Made by a program: the position numbers and the translations under genes. A stretch of DNA of 64,000 nucleotides, taken from assembly GCA_036172665.1 (NCBI GenBank), contig CM069872.1:40224101-40288100 (forward strand). The letters run 5' to 3'. Below the pieces are notes generated by a model. It saw only the letters and a list, made by a program, of their open reading frames with translations. It was not told where the DNA came from and did not search any database. Source of the stretch: Prosopocoilus inquinatus. Taxonomy: Eukaryota > Arthropoda > Insecta > Coleoptera > Lucanidae. Of this stretch, positions 54,156-63,075 are shown one piece after another (position 1 is the stretch's first letter; every line of letters starts with the position of its first letter).

Positions 54156-54754
54156 TAAATGCAGTTTTTTCTTACGAAATTTGAACATTAATTCTTACAA
54201 TTGAATCGCAAGGATTACGATGTTTGAACATTTCAAGAAACTGCACTGTCACAACTATTAGTTTTTTAGGTGATGCCGAACACCTGAAATGAAAAATCAA
54301 TGAAAATTCAACAATTGTCACTGGACAATTTAATTTTTATAGCAAATTTTCAAATACGACTTGAAGGCAGTGCCTGGCTCGTTTATGCACAATACACGTT
54401 GCTCTCTTCAGTTCTTCTTTTCTTTCTGTTATGGAAGCACCAGTATTAAATATTCGTCGAATTATGCCTGTCGATTGTCCACTTTTATTTTATATTCAAA
54501 TATTCCTTAGATATTTTGATTTCGTCGTTCTAAATACATACTTAGAAAATTGTACCACTGTAAGATGTTCAAAATTTTCTGATCTGATTTCTTTAATTGA
54601 GAAAATATATTATGTAAAGTATTTTGTTAAAACGTTACAACTTGAAAACAAATGAAAATCGAATTACAATATTTTAGTTTTTTTTTTGACATACTTGTAC
54701 GTGTACATTTGATTCCTAAAGTTTGTGCCATTCCTCCCCATTTACCCTGTACAT

Positions 54755-55694
54755 TCATTATTTATGTTTTCATAACCTATTCTTTTAGACACTGAAGCTT
54801 AACAGTCAAATACCGAAAATCGTTATCTTTAAATACTGTTATAGTTATTTACTTGTCAAGCTTTGTAAATTAATCTTTACGGGCGAGCTGGAAGTTTGTA
54901 GGGCGAGCGATGCAAGAGCGAGCCCCATAATCCAGTGAGCCTAGTAAAGATTAATTGCAAAGCCTGTGGCGTACAAACTTTTATTTTCACATTCACATGG
55001 CAATTTTTAATTAATTAACTTTATTTTTTTCATGGAATTACTTTTTTTTATCGAAGGCGCTATTTCTAGCTAGACGTAGTCATGATGATGTAATATAAAT
55101 AGACAATCTGCTTTTTTTACAAGCCTGTAAAATTTTACAGGTCTTTCATACCGGCGCGTAAAATATTACGGGCCTGCTCCCATAATTTGTCGTTTACTTG
55201 GTTACCTGTAAAATGTCATTTACTAAAAAGGTGGAAATAAAAGTTTAACCAAAGGTTGAGTCCAACCTCTGATCAACTAGATTTTATAATACCGGCCCTT
55301 AAAAGTGGAATGTGAATTCTCATAGAAATCATGTAGACGTAAGATTTCTTGAGCAAGTGCAAAATAAGTTAAACATCGTGAATGAGAAAGATGCTAGAAT
55401 TTAATTTTTTAAATTAAATTTACTGTTTTGAGAAAACAACAAAAAAATTTCTAGATTAAAAATCTAGACAAAACTCTTTTTTAAGTGAATTTATGATTTA
55501 AAAGTCTTTCAGATAACGATATCTGAAACCTCCTGAAGCCAATAATTACTTAAAATAAAAATCTAGAGAACTTAAGAAAATTATGCACTCATGGATTCAA
55601 TTATACAGCCAAGGTGCATTCGAAAGTAAGTATGAACGCAACTCTGTACTGTCATTCTAAACGAAATTGACGATCTAACAATAGGTATATTCGT
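54755..55694. other. intergenic DNA
   Basis: Contains short inverted pairs (AATCTTTACGGGCGAGC near 54.87 kb, TGTAAAATTTTACAGG near 55.13 kb) that look like decayed MITE ends. No gene. Confidence 0.4.
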
Positions 55695-55697
55695 TTA

Positions 55698-55826
55698 AGG
55701 GCCGGTATTTTCACCGCTCATTAACCTTAATCGTTGATTTATTCTCATAGTTACAATTATAGAGACAGTTGTTTCTGTAGGAATTAATCAACGGTTAAAG
55801 TTAATCAGAGATGAAAAGAATGGGCA
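55698..55826. mobile_element. GGGCC-type MITE (TTA duplication)
   Basis: 129 bp. AGGGCCGGTATTTTCACC at the left and, inverted, TGCCCATTCTTTTCATC at the right, with arms continuing into TTAACC..TGATTAATTCC. Flanked by TTA at 55695-55697 and 55827-55829. Confidence 0.7.
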
Positions 55827-55924
55827 TTAGATGACTTGGGTTGCCGTAACTCACTTGCCTAGTCACTTTATGAAGAGATAAACTCACCATAACTTCTAAA
55901 AACCGTTTCTCAAAATTTTATCTG

Positions 55925-56973
55925 TAGATAAATAGTACCAGGGAATTGCTAAACAATTTTATAACAAACAGATTTCAACGAGTTCTTCTAGAAGGTTCCT
56001 TATCGGCGGTCCGAACAATATTAGCGGGTGTGCCTCAAGGATCAATATTAGGTCTGTTACTTTATTCAATATACACTCATAACTTTGTGCCAGAAATTAA
56101 ATACAGCAACATACATTTCTATGCAGACGACACTCAGATATACTTCTCATTTAAATCTGATGAAATCAATAATGCCTGTACAAAAAATAATTAATGAATA
56201 TCTTTTAAATTTGATCAATTATGCAAATCAACATTCCTTAAATATCAATGTAAATAAGTCATCAGTATTATTTTTCGGTCCCAGAAAATTACGTGACCGT
56301 TTGTACAGACAGGTTCAAATTCAAATTAACCACAATTTGGTGCCAGTGTCCCAAGAAGCAAGAAACTTAGGTGATCAGCTGGATCATAGACTTCGTTTCA
56401 AGAATTATATCGTATATCCAAGTGTATACAACGTGCCTTTTGTAGTCTAAAATTCGTATTTAATAATCGCTATGCACTTACTAAAAAAATGAAAATATGC
56501 CTAAGCGAAGCATTAGTTTTGTCACAGTTCAACTAATGTGACGTAGTCTATGGCCCTTGCATCGATTCCGTAGACAGGAATAGAATACAAAAAGTTCAAA
56601 ATGCGTGTTTAAGATTAATTTATGGAATTAAAAAAAAATCAGCGGATATCATCCCATAAGCTTCTTGATGTTGGCTGGCCTGAATAAGAACAATCGCCGA
56701 AAGCTCAATTCAACATGTCTTTATTATCGGATTATTATCGAAAAGGTGCCCAGCTATCTGTACAATAAAATTAGTTTTAGAAGTGATGTTCATCATATAA
56801 ACATTCGGTACAAAGGCCTTTTAACTCCACCTCCACACAAGACTGCTCTATTTGAAAGATCATTTAGCTGGAACATTGTCAAAACTTCGAGCAATTTACC
56901 GAATGAGTTAAAGATTTTAGACAGCAATTCATTCAGAATTCAGTTAAAAAAGTTCATCATTTTCTTTTATTTA
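55925..56973 (+). pseudogene. CR1/Daphne-like LINE reverse transcriptase, split by the BEL element
   Basis: Plus-strand frames give NFITNRFQRVLLEG, LAGVPQGSILG, then the catalytic box HFYADDTQIYFSF near 56.12 kb, NKSSVLFFGPRKLR, LVLSQFN, VQNACLRLIYGIKK and a C-terminal block SNLPNELKILDSNSFRIQLK. Frames shift several times. The terminal residues before the apparent stop at 56979 come from the LTR, not the LINE. The 3' UTR resumes at 62908. Confidence 0.8.
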
Positions 56974-57142
56974 TGTTAACACGATTTTTACGTTCATTTT
57001 AATGAATCACATACACTTGTAAAAAAAAAAAACAATTGCAATATAAAAAAAAAAAACTTTCATATAAAAAAAGGTAATTGTACCAGCGAAATTTTTCTGC
57101 AAACAAACACAAAGAAATACAGTCCACTATATCGAATCAACA
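56974..57142 (+). repeat. 5' LTR of the BEL/Pao element
   Basis: Starts TGTTAACACG and ends ATCAACA (TG...CA termini). A-rich with two A runs; no obvious TATA box. Confidence 0.95.
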
Positions 57143-57151
57143 TATTATTTT

Positions 57152-57172
57152 TGGTCCGATCGAGCCGGATTC
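57152..57172 (+). other. primer binding site, tRNA-Tyr-like
   Basis: TGGTCCGATCGAGCCGGATT begins nine bases after the LTR. Its complement ends in CCA and resembles the 3' end of animal tRNA-Tyr (recalled ...ATCCGGCTCGAAGGACCA), except for a 1-2 base difference in the acceptor stem. Confidence 0.55.
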
Positions 57173-57442
57173 AAGATTTACAAGAACTAAGCGCATCAGC
57201 GAAGAAGAGAAACACCGCATAGAAAACTATCGTTCAGTACTACAGATAAGGCTCTAGAACAGTTCTAGAATTTGTAGGCTGCTATCTGTGTTAAGGTAGT
57301 ACACATTTATAAAACACATTCATACTTTTATACATTTATTTGCAAAAGAAAATATTTTGACAAATATTTTTACACATTAACACAATTTCTTTGTAACTAG
57401 GTTACAATAATTCAATTCATAGTTTTCTGAATTTGAAAAGTC

Positions 57443-60400
57443 ATGCAAGACGTCACATCTACTGAAAAACTTGTGCGTAAACGAGGTACTATTAAATACA
57501 AACTAACAAATTTTATAAAATATTTACGCACAGTTCAAGATGCATATGCAAGTGATCAAGTTTTAGCAGAAAAAACAATCATTGAATTGCAAGATCGTAG
57601 TAGCAAGTTTGCATCGTTGTTTGAGGAATTTGATGAAACTCAGAGTAAAATAGAATATATTTGCGATGAAGATGACTTAGAAAGGCAATATTTAGAGAGA
57701 GAAGATTTCACTGAAAAGCATTCATCCGCAATCACAGACGCAAAATTTATTTTAAAGCAAGTCTGCACACCTGTCATCCAAATTCAAAGCGACAGTATCA
57801 CTGGCATATCAGATTCCTCAAAACAAAACGGTATTTCTCACAACATTAAACTTCCAACAATTAAACTTGCAAAATTTAACGGTGCATATGATAATTGGTT
57901 GGAATTCAAAGATACTTTTGAGTCACTAATTAATTCAAACAAATCAATTGACAATGTTCAGAAGTATCATTATTTACGTGCTTCACTAGAAGGTGACGCA
58001 CTAAAGGTTATACAGTCTCTAGAATTCTCATCCGAAAATTACATAATCGCATGGGAACTACTTTGCAATAGGTATAATAACATCAGATTGTTAATTAATA
58101 ATCACATCAAATCTCTGTTTGAATTAAATTCACTTACAAAGGAGTCCTCAAGAGGAATAAGAGACTTGATAGATACCATTTTTAAACATTTAAGAGCTCT
58201 TCAAACACTAGAACAACCAACAGAACATTGGGACACTTTGTTGATATTTTTAATTACGTCAAAATTAGACAAATTTACTGTTCGGGAATGGGAAAAAGTT
58301 AAAACAGGCAATAATTTCCCAACACTTTCTGAATTCAAGAGTTTTTTGAATTCAAGAGCAGATTTTCTAGAAACACTTGAAATCAATCATAATAAAAATG
58401 CCAAAGAACATAAACAGTTACATAATAATATCAAACAAGTTTCGTTAATATCCTCAAATGTGAAATGTCCTGTATGTAATGGGGCACATTTAATTTATTA
58501 TTGTGAAAAATTCTTAAAATTAAATTTGTCAGATAAATTAAAAACAGTAAAGCAGCTGAATCTTTGTAATAACTGTTTACGTTCAGGCCACACAACTAAA
58601 AACTGCAGATCTGGATTTTGTAAAAAGTGCAAAGCTAAACATAACACTTTACTTCATCCAGAATTATTATATACACGTGAACCAATTACATCAAAAACAA
58701 TTCATCCAAATGCATCAACAACAATTTCGCCACAAGTTAGTTTCACAAGTCATTATCCTAATCAACATGTTCTGCTTTCCACTGTATCAATTTTAGTTCC
58801 AGATGTTTTTGGCAACATTCATACTGCAAAAGCTTTACTTGACTGTGGTTCTCAGTCAAATTTTCTTACTTCAAAATTTTGCAAAAAGTTAGGATTAGAA
58901 GAACATTCAACAAACATGACCATTGGAGGAATCAATGGCGTTTCATCAGTCATTAAAAAAAAATGCAACATTGTGATATATTCACTCAATTATGAATTTT
59001 CTACTAATCTTTGTTGTTTTATTTTGCCCACAATTACAGGTAATTTGCCTTCATTCACTATCAACACCAGCTCATGGAATATTCCAGCCAACATTCAATT
59101 GGCAGATCCTCAATTCACCGAGCCTAGTGAAATAGATGTACTTATTGGTGCAGGTATTTTTTGGAATATTCTTCATCATCAAAGAATTCAGTTGGGTAAG
59201 AATATGCCAGTTCTTCAAAACACAGAATTCGGTTGGATTATATCAGGTACCATCTCAGAATCCATTTCAAAAATTCATTGCAATTTTTCTAAAACTCACA
59301 GCAATCTTGATTCTGAATTGCAGAAATTTTGGGAGATAGAGGAAATTAATAACGAGCATTCTATGTCTTCCGATGATGTTTATTGCGAAAAACATTTCCT
59401 AGAAACGTTTTCTAGAAATGAAGAAGGACGGTTCATTGTTCGAATACCACTAAAACATTCTGCTTCTAATTTAGGTAACTCAAAACCATTATCAATTAAA
59501 CGTCAACAACAATTAGAACGTAAATTTTCATACGATTCTAATCTAAAATTTCAATATTCTCAATTCATAAAAGAATACATAGATTTAAACCACATGTCTC
59601 AAGTAAATTTAATTCCTTCCAATACAGCATATTTTTTGCCACATCATGGTGTTTTTAGACAAGAAAGTTTGACTACTAAACTAAGAGTAGTCTTTGATGG
59701 ATCAGCGAATTCTGATTCAGGTTGGTCAGTTAATGATTTACAATTTACAGGGCCACCCATTCAGAATGAAATATTTTCTATACTCATAAAATTCAGACAA
59801 CATCCTTTTGCAGTTTCGGCAGATATAGAAAAAATGTATAGGCAGGTCGTCATTCATCCTGATGACAGACATCTTCAAAATATTGTTTGGAGATTTAGTT
59901 CAGACGATCCAATTTCCATTTACACTTTAAATACAGTTACCTACGGCACTAGATCTGCTCCGTATTTAGCCATAAGATGCTTAAAGCAGTTGGCTCATGA
60001 ATATCAAACAAAATCTTCTTTCGCATCTTCAATAATAAAAAATGATTTTTATGTTGATGATCTCATAACAGGTTTTGATTCTGAAACAGTTGCAATCAAT
60101 GTATGTAAAGAAATTGCATCAATTCTAAATTCAGCATGTTTCCCATTAAGAAAATGGAATTCTAATAGTCAGCTTTTCTTGCAAGAGTTTCAAAATGAAA
60201 ATGAACCTGTGAGTGTTTTAAATTTAGGAGATAATGAGTTTTCAAAAACTTTAGGAATAAAATGGTACAGTAAATCTGATACATTAGGTTTTCAAATCAA
60301 AAATTTTGAAAATTCTTTATCAATTAATAAACGATCAATCTTATCTGACGTAGCAAGGATTTTTGATCCATTAGGTTTGTTAAGCCCATGCACTATTTTC

Positions 60401-62632
60401 TCAAAAATAATTATTCAAAAACTATGGTCTCTTAAATTAGATTGGAATGATCCTATTCCAGACGATTTGAAAGCTACGTGGATACGATTCAGAAATAATT
60501 TAACAAAATTAAATCAACTCAAATTAGATAGGCACGTCATTTGTAAAAATTCTACAGAAATCGAATTACATGGTTTCTGTGACGCGTCACAAAACGCATA
60601 CGGTGCGTGTGTATACGTTCGCAGCATCGATCAAAAAGAAAAGATTTTAATTAATCTCTTATGCGGAAAGACAAAGGTTGCTCCACTGAAATGTTTAACT
60701 ATGCCAAGATTAGAATTGTGCAGTGCTTTGTTGTTAAGTCAATTAATTAACAAAGTACAAAAATCATTCACTATCGAATGCTCATATCATCTATGGTCAG
60801 ATTCTCAAATAATATTACACTGGATTAACTCTCCATCTCATTCATTACCAATTTTTGTAAGAAATCGCATTTCTAAAATTCAAGAATTAACACAGATTAG
60901 TAATTGGAAGTACATAAACACAAAAGATAATCCTGCCGATCTTACATCACGAGGAATTTCTCCTGAAAATTTACTCAAGTCTCAATTGTGGTGGAACGGC
61001 CCTTCATGGTTGTCTCTTCCAACTAATCATTGGCCATCATCCGCATTCTCAATTTCAATTAAATATTCTAAAAATAATGTTTGCTCAGCTACTGTTGAAA
61101 ATAATTTTCAGATATTCGAAAGGTTTTCTAGTTTGAATAGGTTGAAAAGAACAATGGCATACATTTTACGATTCATCTTAAACATTAAGAAACAAAAATC
61201 TGAACGGCCGTACGGATATTTGACTATTGCAGAATTAGATCTCAGTATGAAACAATTAATAAAATTGTCACAACAAGACAGTTTTCCTCAAGAAATTAAT
61301 TTATTACTAAATAATAAAAATTTAAAGCCAAAACACAATTTATTATCCCTTGCTCCGTTCATTGATACTGAAGGTTTATTAAGAGTCGGTGGTCGATTAA
61401 AAAACTCTTATTTAGATTTTGCTCAGAAACATCCTTTGATTTTATCGGGAAAACATCGTTTAGCAAAACTAATTTTTGAAAATACGCATATAACATTACT
61501 TCATGCAGGTCCACAATTGTTATTATTTACAGTAAGACAGCATTTTTGGGTTACATCTGGAATGAGTGTGGCTAAGTCAGTAGTGCGAGGTTGCATCAGA
61601 TGTTTTAAATCTAAACCAAAATCTTTTGATCAAATAATGGCAAATTTGCCAAAAGAAAGAGTTACAGTTAATAATCCATTTTATATCACGGGAATAGATT
61701 ATGCAGGGCCTTTTAATATAAAAGATCGCAAAGGTCGAGGTTCAAAGACTATAAAGGGCTACATTTGTCTTTTCATCTGCTTTTCTACTAAAGCTATGCA
61801 TCTTGAACTTGTGACAGATTTATCAAGCGAAACATTCCTTGCTGCTTTGAGAAGATTTGCATCACGAAGAGGCAAACCAGCTCATTTATATTCAGATAAT
61901 GCAACAAATTTTATCGGAGCAGCTAAGAAACTATCTGCCTTGCATGAATTTTTCTCAAACTCTAAAACAGAAATAACAAATTATTGTACAAATGAAAATA
62001 TAACCTGGCATTTTATTCCCCCAAACTCGCCTCATTTCGGAGGGCTTTGGGAATCAAACATAAAAAACATAAAACATCATTTATCAAGAGTAATTAATGA
62101 CACAAAATTAACATATGAAGAATTTTACACAATCTTAACACAGATAGAAGCAACTTTAAATTCTAGACCTTTATACCCTCTGTCATCGGATGTTGATGAT
62201 CTGCAGCCACTAACTCCAGCTCATTTTTTGATTGGCAAACCATTGACTGCTATTCCGGAACCGCAATTGCTGGACACACCAACAAACAGGCTGTCGCGTT
62301 TCCAGTTACAGCAACAGTTGGTACAAAGTTTTTGGAAGCGGTGGTCACAAGAATATTTGTATCATCTGCAAGAAAGAAAGAAATGGAAGAGCAAAAATCC
62401 AGGGCTAAAGATTGGAAGTTTGGTAATAATCAAACAGGATAACTTACCTCCTTCCCAGTGGCTCCTTGGAAGAATAGTAGAGCTTCATCCCGGTGACGAC
62501 AACGTAGTTCGAGTTGCTACAGTCAAGACTCATAAAGGCAATTTCAAGCGAGCAGTAGCGAAGTTGTGTCCCCTTCCAGTACCTGAAAATGGCAGTAGTG
62601 ACAGTGAAATTGTGCATGTTAAAAACAGTTAA
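57443..62632 (+). CDS. BEL/Pao gag-pol polyprotein, intact (1,729 aa)
   Basis: One uninterrupted frame. Approximate residues: gag-like DUF1759 region 136-290 (KLPTIKLAKFNG); Cys/His knuckles 342-405 (CPVCNGAH, CNNCLRSGHTTKNC, CKKCKAKH); aspartic protease with active-site D467 in LLDCGSQSNF; reverse transcriptase 745-930 with LRVVFDGSAN and YVDD at 870-873; Pao-type connection region; RNase H with D1047 (GFCDASQNAYGA), MPRLEL and D1120 (LWSDSQ); integrase zinc-binding domain from H1349 to CIRCF; DDE core D1419, D1485, E1537 (ITGIDYAGPF, YSDNATNF, GGLWES); and a C-terminal DUF5641-like domain (WLLGRIVELHPG). It encodes capsid, protease, polymerase and integrase for reverse transcription and integration. 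No envelope frame. All catalytic residues are present. Confidence 0.97.
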   Translation: MQDVTSTEKLVRKRGTIKYKLTNFIKYLRTVQDAYASDQVLAEKTIIELQDRSSKFASLFEEFDETQSKIEYICDEDDLERQYLEREDFTEKHSSAITDAKFILKQVCTPVIQIQSDSITGISDSSKQNGISHNIKLPTIKLAKFNGAYDNWLEFKDTFESLINSNKSIDNVQKYHYLRASLEGDALKVIQSLEFSSENYIIAWELLCNRYNNIRLLINNHIKSLFELNSLTKESSRGIRDLIDTIFKHLRALQTLEQPTEHWDTLLIFLITSKLDKFTVREWEKVKTGNNFPTLSEFKSFLNSRADFLETLEINHNKNAKEHKQLHNNIKQVSLISSNVKCPVCNGAHLIYYCEKFLKLNLSDKLKTVKQLNLCNNCLRSGHTTKNCRSGFCKKCKAKHNTLLHPELLYTREPITSKTIHPNASTTISPQVSFTSHYPNQHVLLSTVSILVPDVFGNIHTAKALLDCGSQSNFLTSKFCKKLGLEEHSTNMTIGGINGVSSVIKKKCNIVIYSLNYEFSTNLCCFILPTITGNLPSFTINTSSWNIPANIQLADPQFTEPSEIDVLIGAGIFWNILHHQRIQLGKNMPVLQNTEFGWIISGTISESISKIHCNFSKTHSNLDSELQKFWEIEEINNEHSMSSDDVYCEKHFLETFSRNEEGRFIVRIPLKHSASNLGNSKPLSIKRQQQLERKFSYDSNLKFQYSQFIKEYIDLNHMSQVNLIPSNTAYFLPHHGVFRQESLTTKLRVVFDGSANSDSGWSVNDLQFTGPPIQNEIFSILIKFRQHPFAVSADIEKMYRQVVIHPDDRHLQNIVWRFSSDDPISIYTLNTVTYGTRSAPYLAIRCLKQLAHEYQTKSSFASSIIKNDFYVDDLITGFDSETVAINVCKEIASILNSACFPLRKWNSNSQLFLQEFQNENEPVSVLNLGDNEFSKTLGIKWYSKSDTLGFQIKNFENSLSINKRSILSDVARIFDPLGLLSPCTIFSKIIIQKLWSLKLDWNDPIPDDLKATWIRFRNNLTKLNQLKLDRHVICKNSTEIELHGFCDASQNAYGACVYVRSIDQKEKILINLLCGKTKVAPLKCLTMPRLELCSALLLSQLINKVQKSFTIECSYHLWSDSQIILHWINSPSHSLPIFVRNRISKIQELTQISNWKYINTKDNPADLTSRGISPENLLKSQLWWNGPSWLSLPTNHWPSSAFSISIKYSKNNVCSATVENNFQIFERFSSLNRLKRTMAYILRFILNIKKQKSERPYGYLTIAELDLSMKQLIKLSQQDSFPQEINLLLNNKNLKPKHNLLSLAPFIDTEGLLRVGGRLKNSYLDFAQKHPLILSGKHRLAKLIFENTHITLLHAGPQLLLFTVRQHFWVTSGMSVAKSVVRGCIRCFKSKPKSFDQIMANLPKERVTVNNPFYITGIDYAGPFNIKDRKGRGSKTIKGYICLFICFSTKAMHLELVTDLSSETFLAALRRFASRRGKPAHLYSDNATNFIGAAKKLSALHEFFSNSKTEITNYCTNENITWHFIPPNSPHFGGLWESNIKNIKHHLSRVINDTKLTYEEFYTILTQIEATLNSRPLYPLSSDVDDLQPLTPAHFLIGKPLTAIPEPQLLDTPTNRLSRFQLQQQLVQSFWKRWSQEYLYHLQERKKWKSKNPGLKIGSLVIIKQDNLPPSQWLLGRIVELHPGDDNVVRVATVKTHKGNFKRAVAKLCPLPVPENGSSDSEIVHVKNS

Positions 62633-62718
62633 AATAATTCATTTTCATTATTACAATCAGTTCATACTTACCTGCAATTTATGAATATTTGAACACTTTC
62701 TTAAAAAAAAAAAATGTT

Positions 62719-62733
62719 CAAGGCGGGGAGCTA
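62719..62733 (+). other. polypurine tract of the BEL/Pao element
   Basis: Purine-rich AAGGCGGGGAG directly before the 3' LTR, the expected plus-strand primer site. Confidence 0.7.
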
Positions 62734-62902
62734 TGTTAACACGATTTTTACGTTCATTTTAATGAATCACATACACTTGTAAAAAAAAAAAACAATTGCA
62801 ATATAAAAAAAAAAAACTTTCATATAAAAAAAGGTAATTGTACCAGCGAAATTTTTCTGCAAACAAACACAAAGAAATACAGTCCACTATATCGAATCAA
62901 CA
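62734..62902 (+). repeat. 3' LTR of the BEL/Pao element
   Basis: Identical to the 5' LTR over 169 bp, followed by the ATTTA target duplication. Confidence 0.95.
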
Positions 62903-62907
62903 ATTTA

Positions 62908-63075
62908 TATATATTTTTTTCTAATACATTTGTAGTTTATTCTTCTCTTTAAATTAATTTAGTTGCTTATATTAAGGTAGTCGTAAAAGGTTAAGTAGAA
63001 GAGCAGAAGATGATCTAATCATACTGACACTATAATTATCAATCTGCGAATAAAGTCTATTATTATTATTATAAA
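62908..63075 (+). mobile_element. 3' tail of the split LINE
   Basis: Resumes the LINE 3' UTR after the BEL insertion and ends with AATAAAGTC and a TATTATTATTAT repeat, the microsatellite tail usual for CR1-type LINEs. Confidence 0.65.

Larger units (their letters stand above)
52889..54751. mobile_element. long-TIR element enclosing a second foldback
   Basis: Outer arms of ~115 bp: ACAGGATGAGTGGGGAGGAA at the left and, inverted, ACAGGGTAAATGGGGAGGAA at the right, continuing through TGGGACAAACTT..., GTACA and AAATCAAATTAC-type segments. The interior is occupied by the inner foldback plus about 600 bp of AT-rich DNA with a 74-codon frame at 54.43-54.66 kb of no known type. Confidence 0.75.
56974..62902 (+). 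mobile_element. complete BEL/Pao LTR retrotransposon with identical LTRs
   Basis: 5,929 bp bounded by two 169-bp direct repeats that I read as identical base for base, with 5-bp target duplications ATTTA at 56969-56973 and 62903-62907. Order: LTR, primer site, single gag-pol frame, polypurine tract, LTR. All parts are intact and the LTRs have not diverged, which points to very recent insertion. Confidence 0.97.

Noticed and set aside
58201..59339. Small overlapping frames inside the BEL polyprotein
   Set aside because: Shadows in other frames of the 1,729-codon gag-pol frame.
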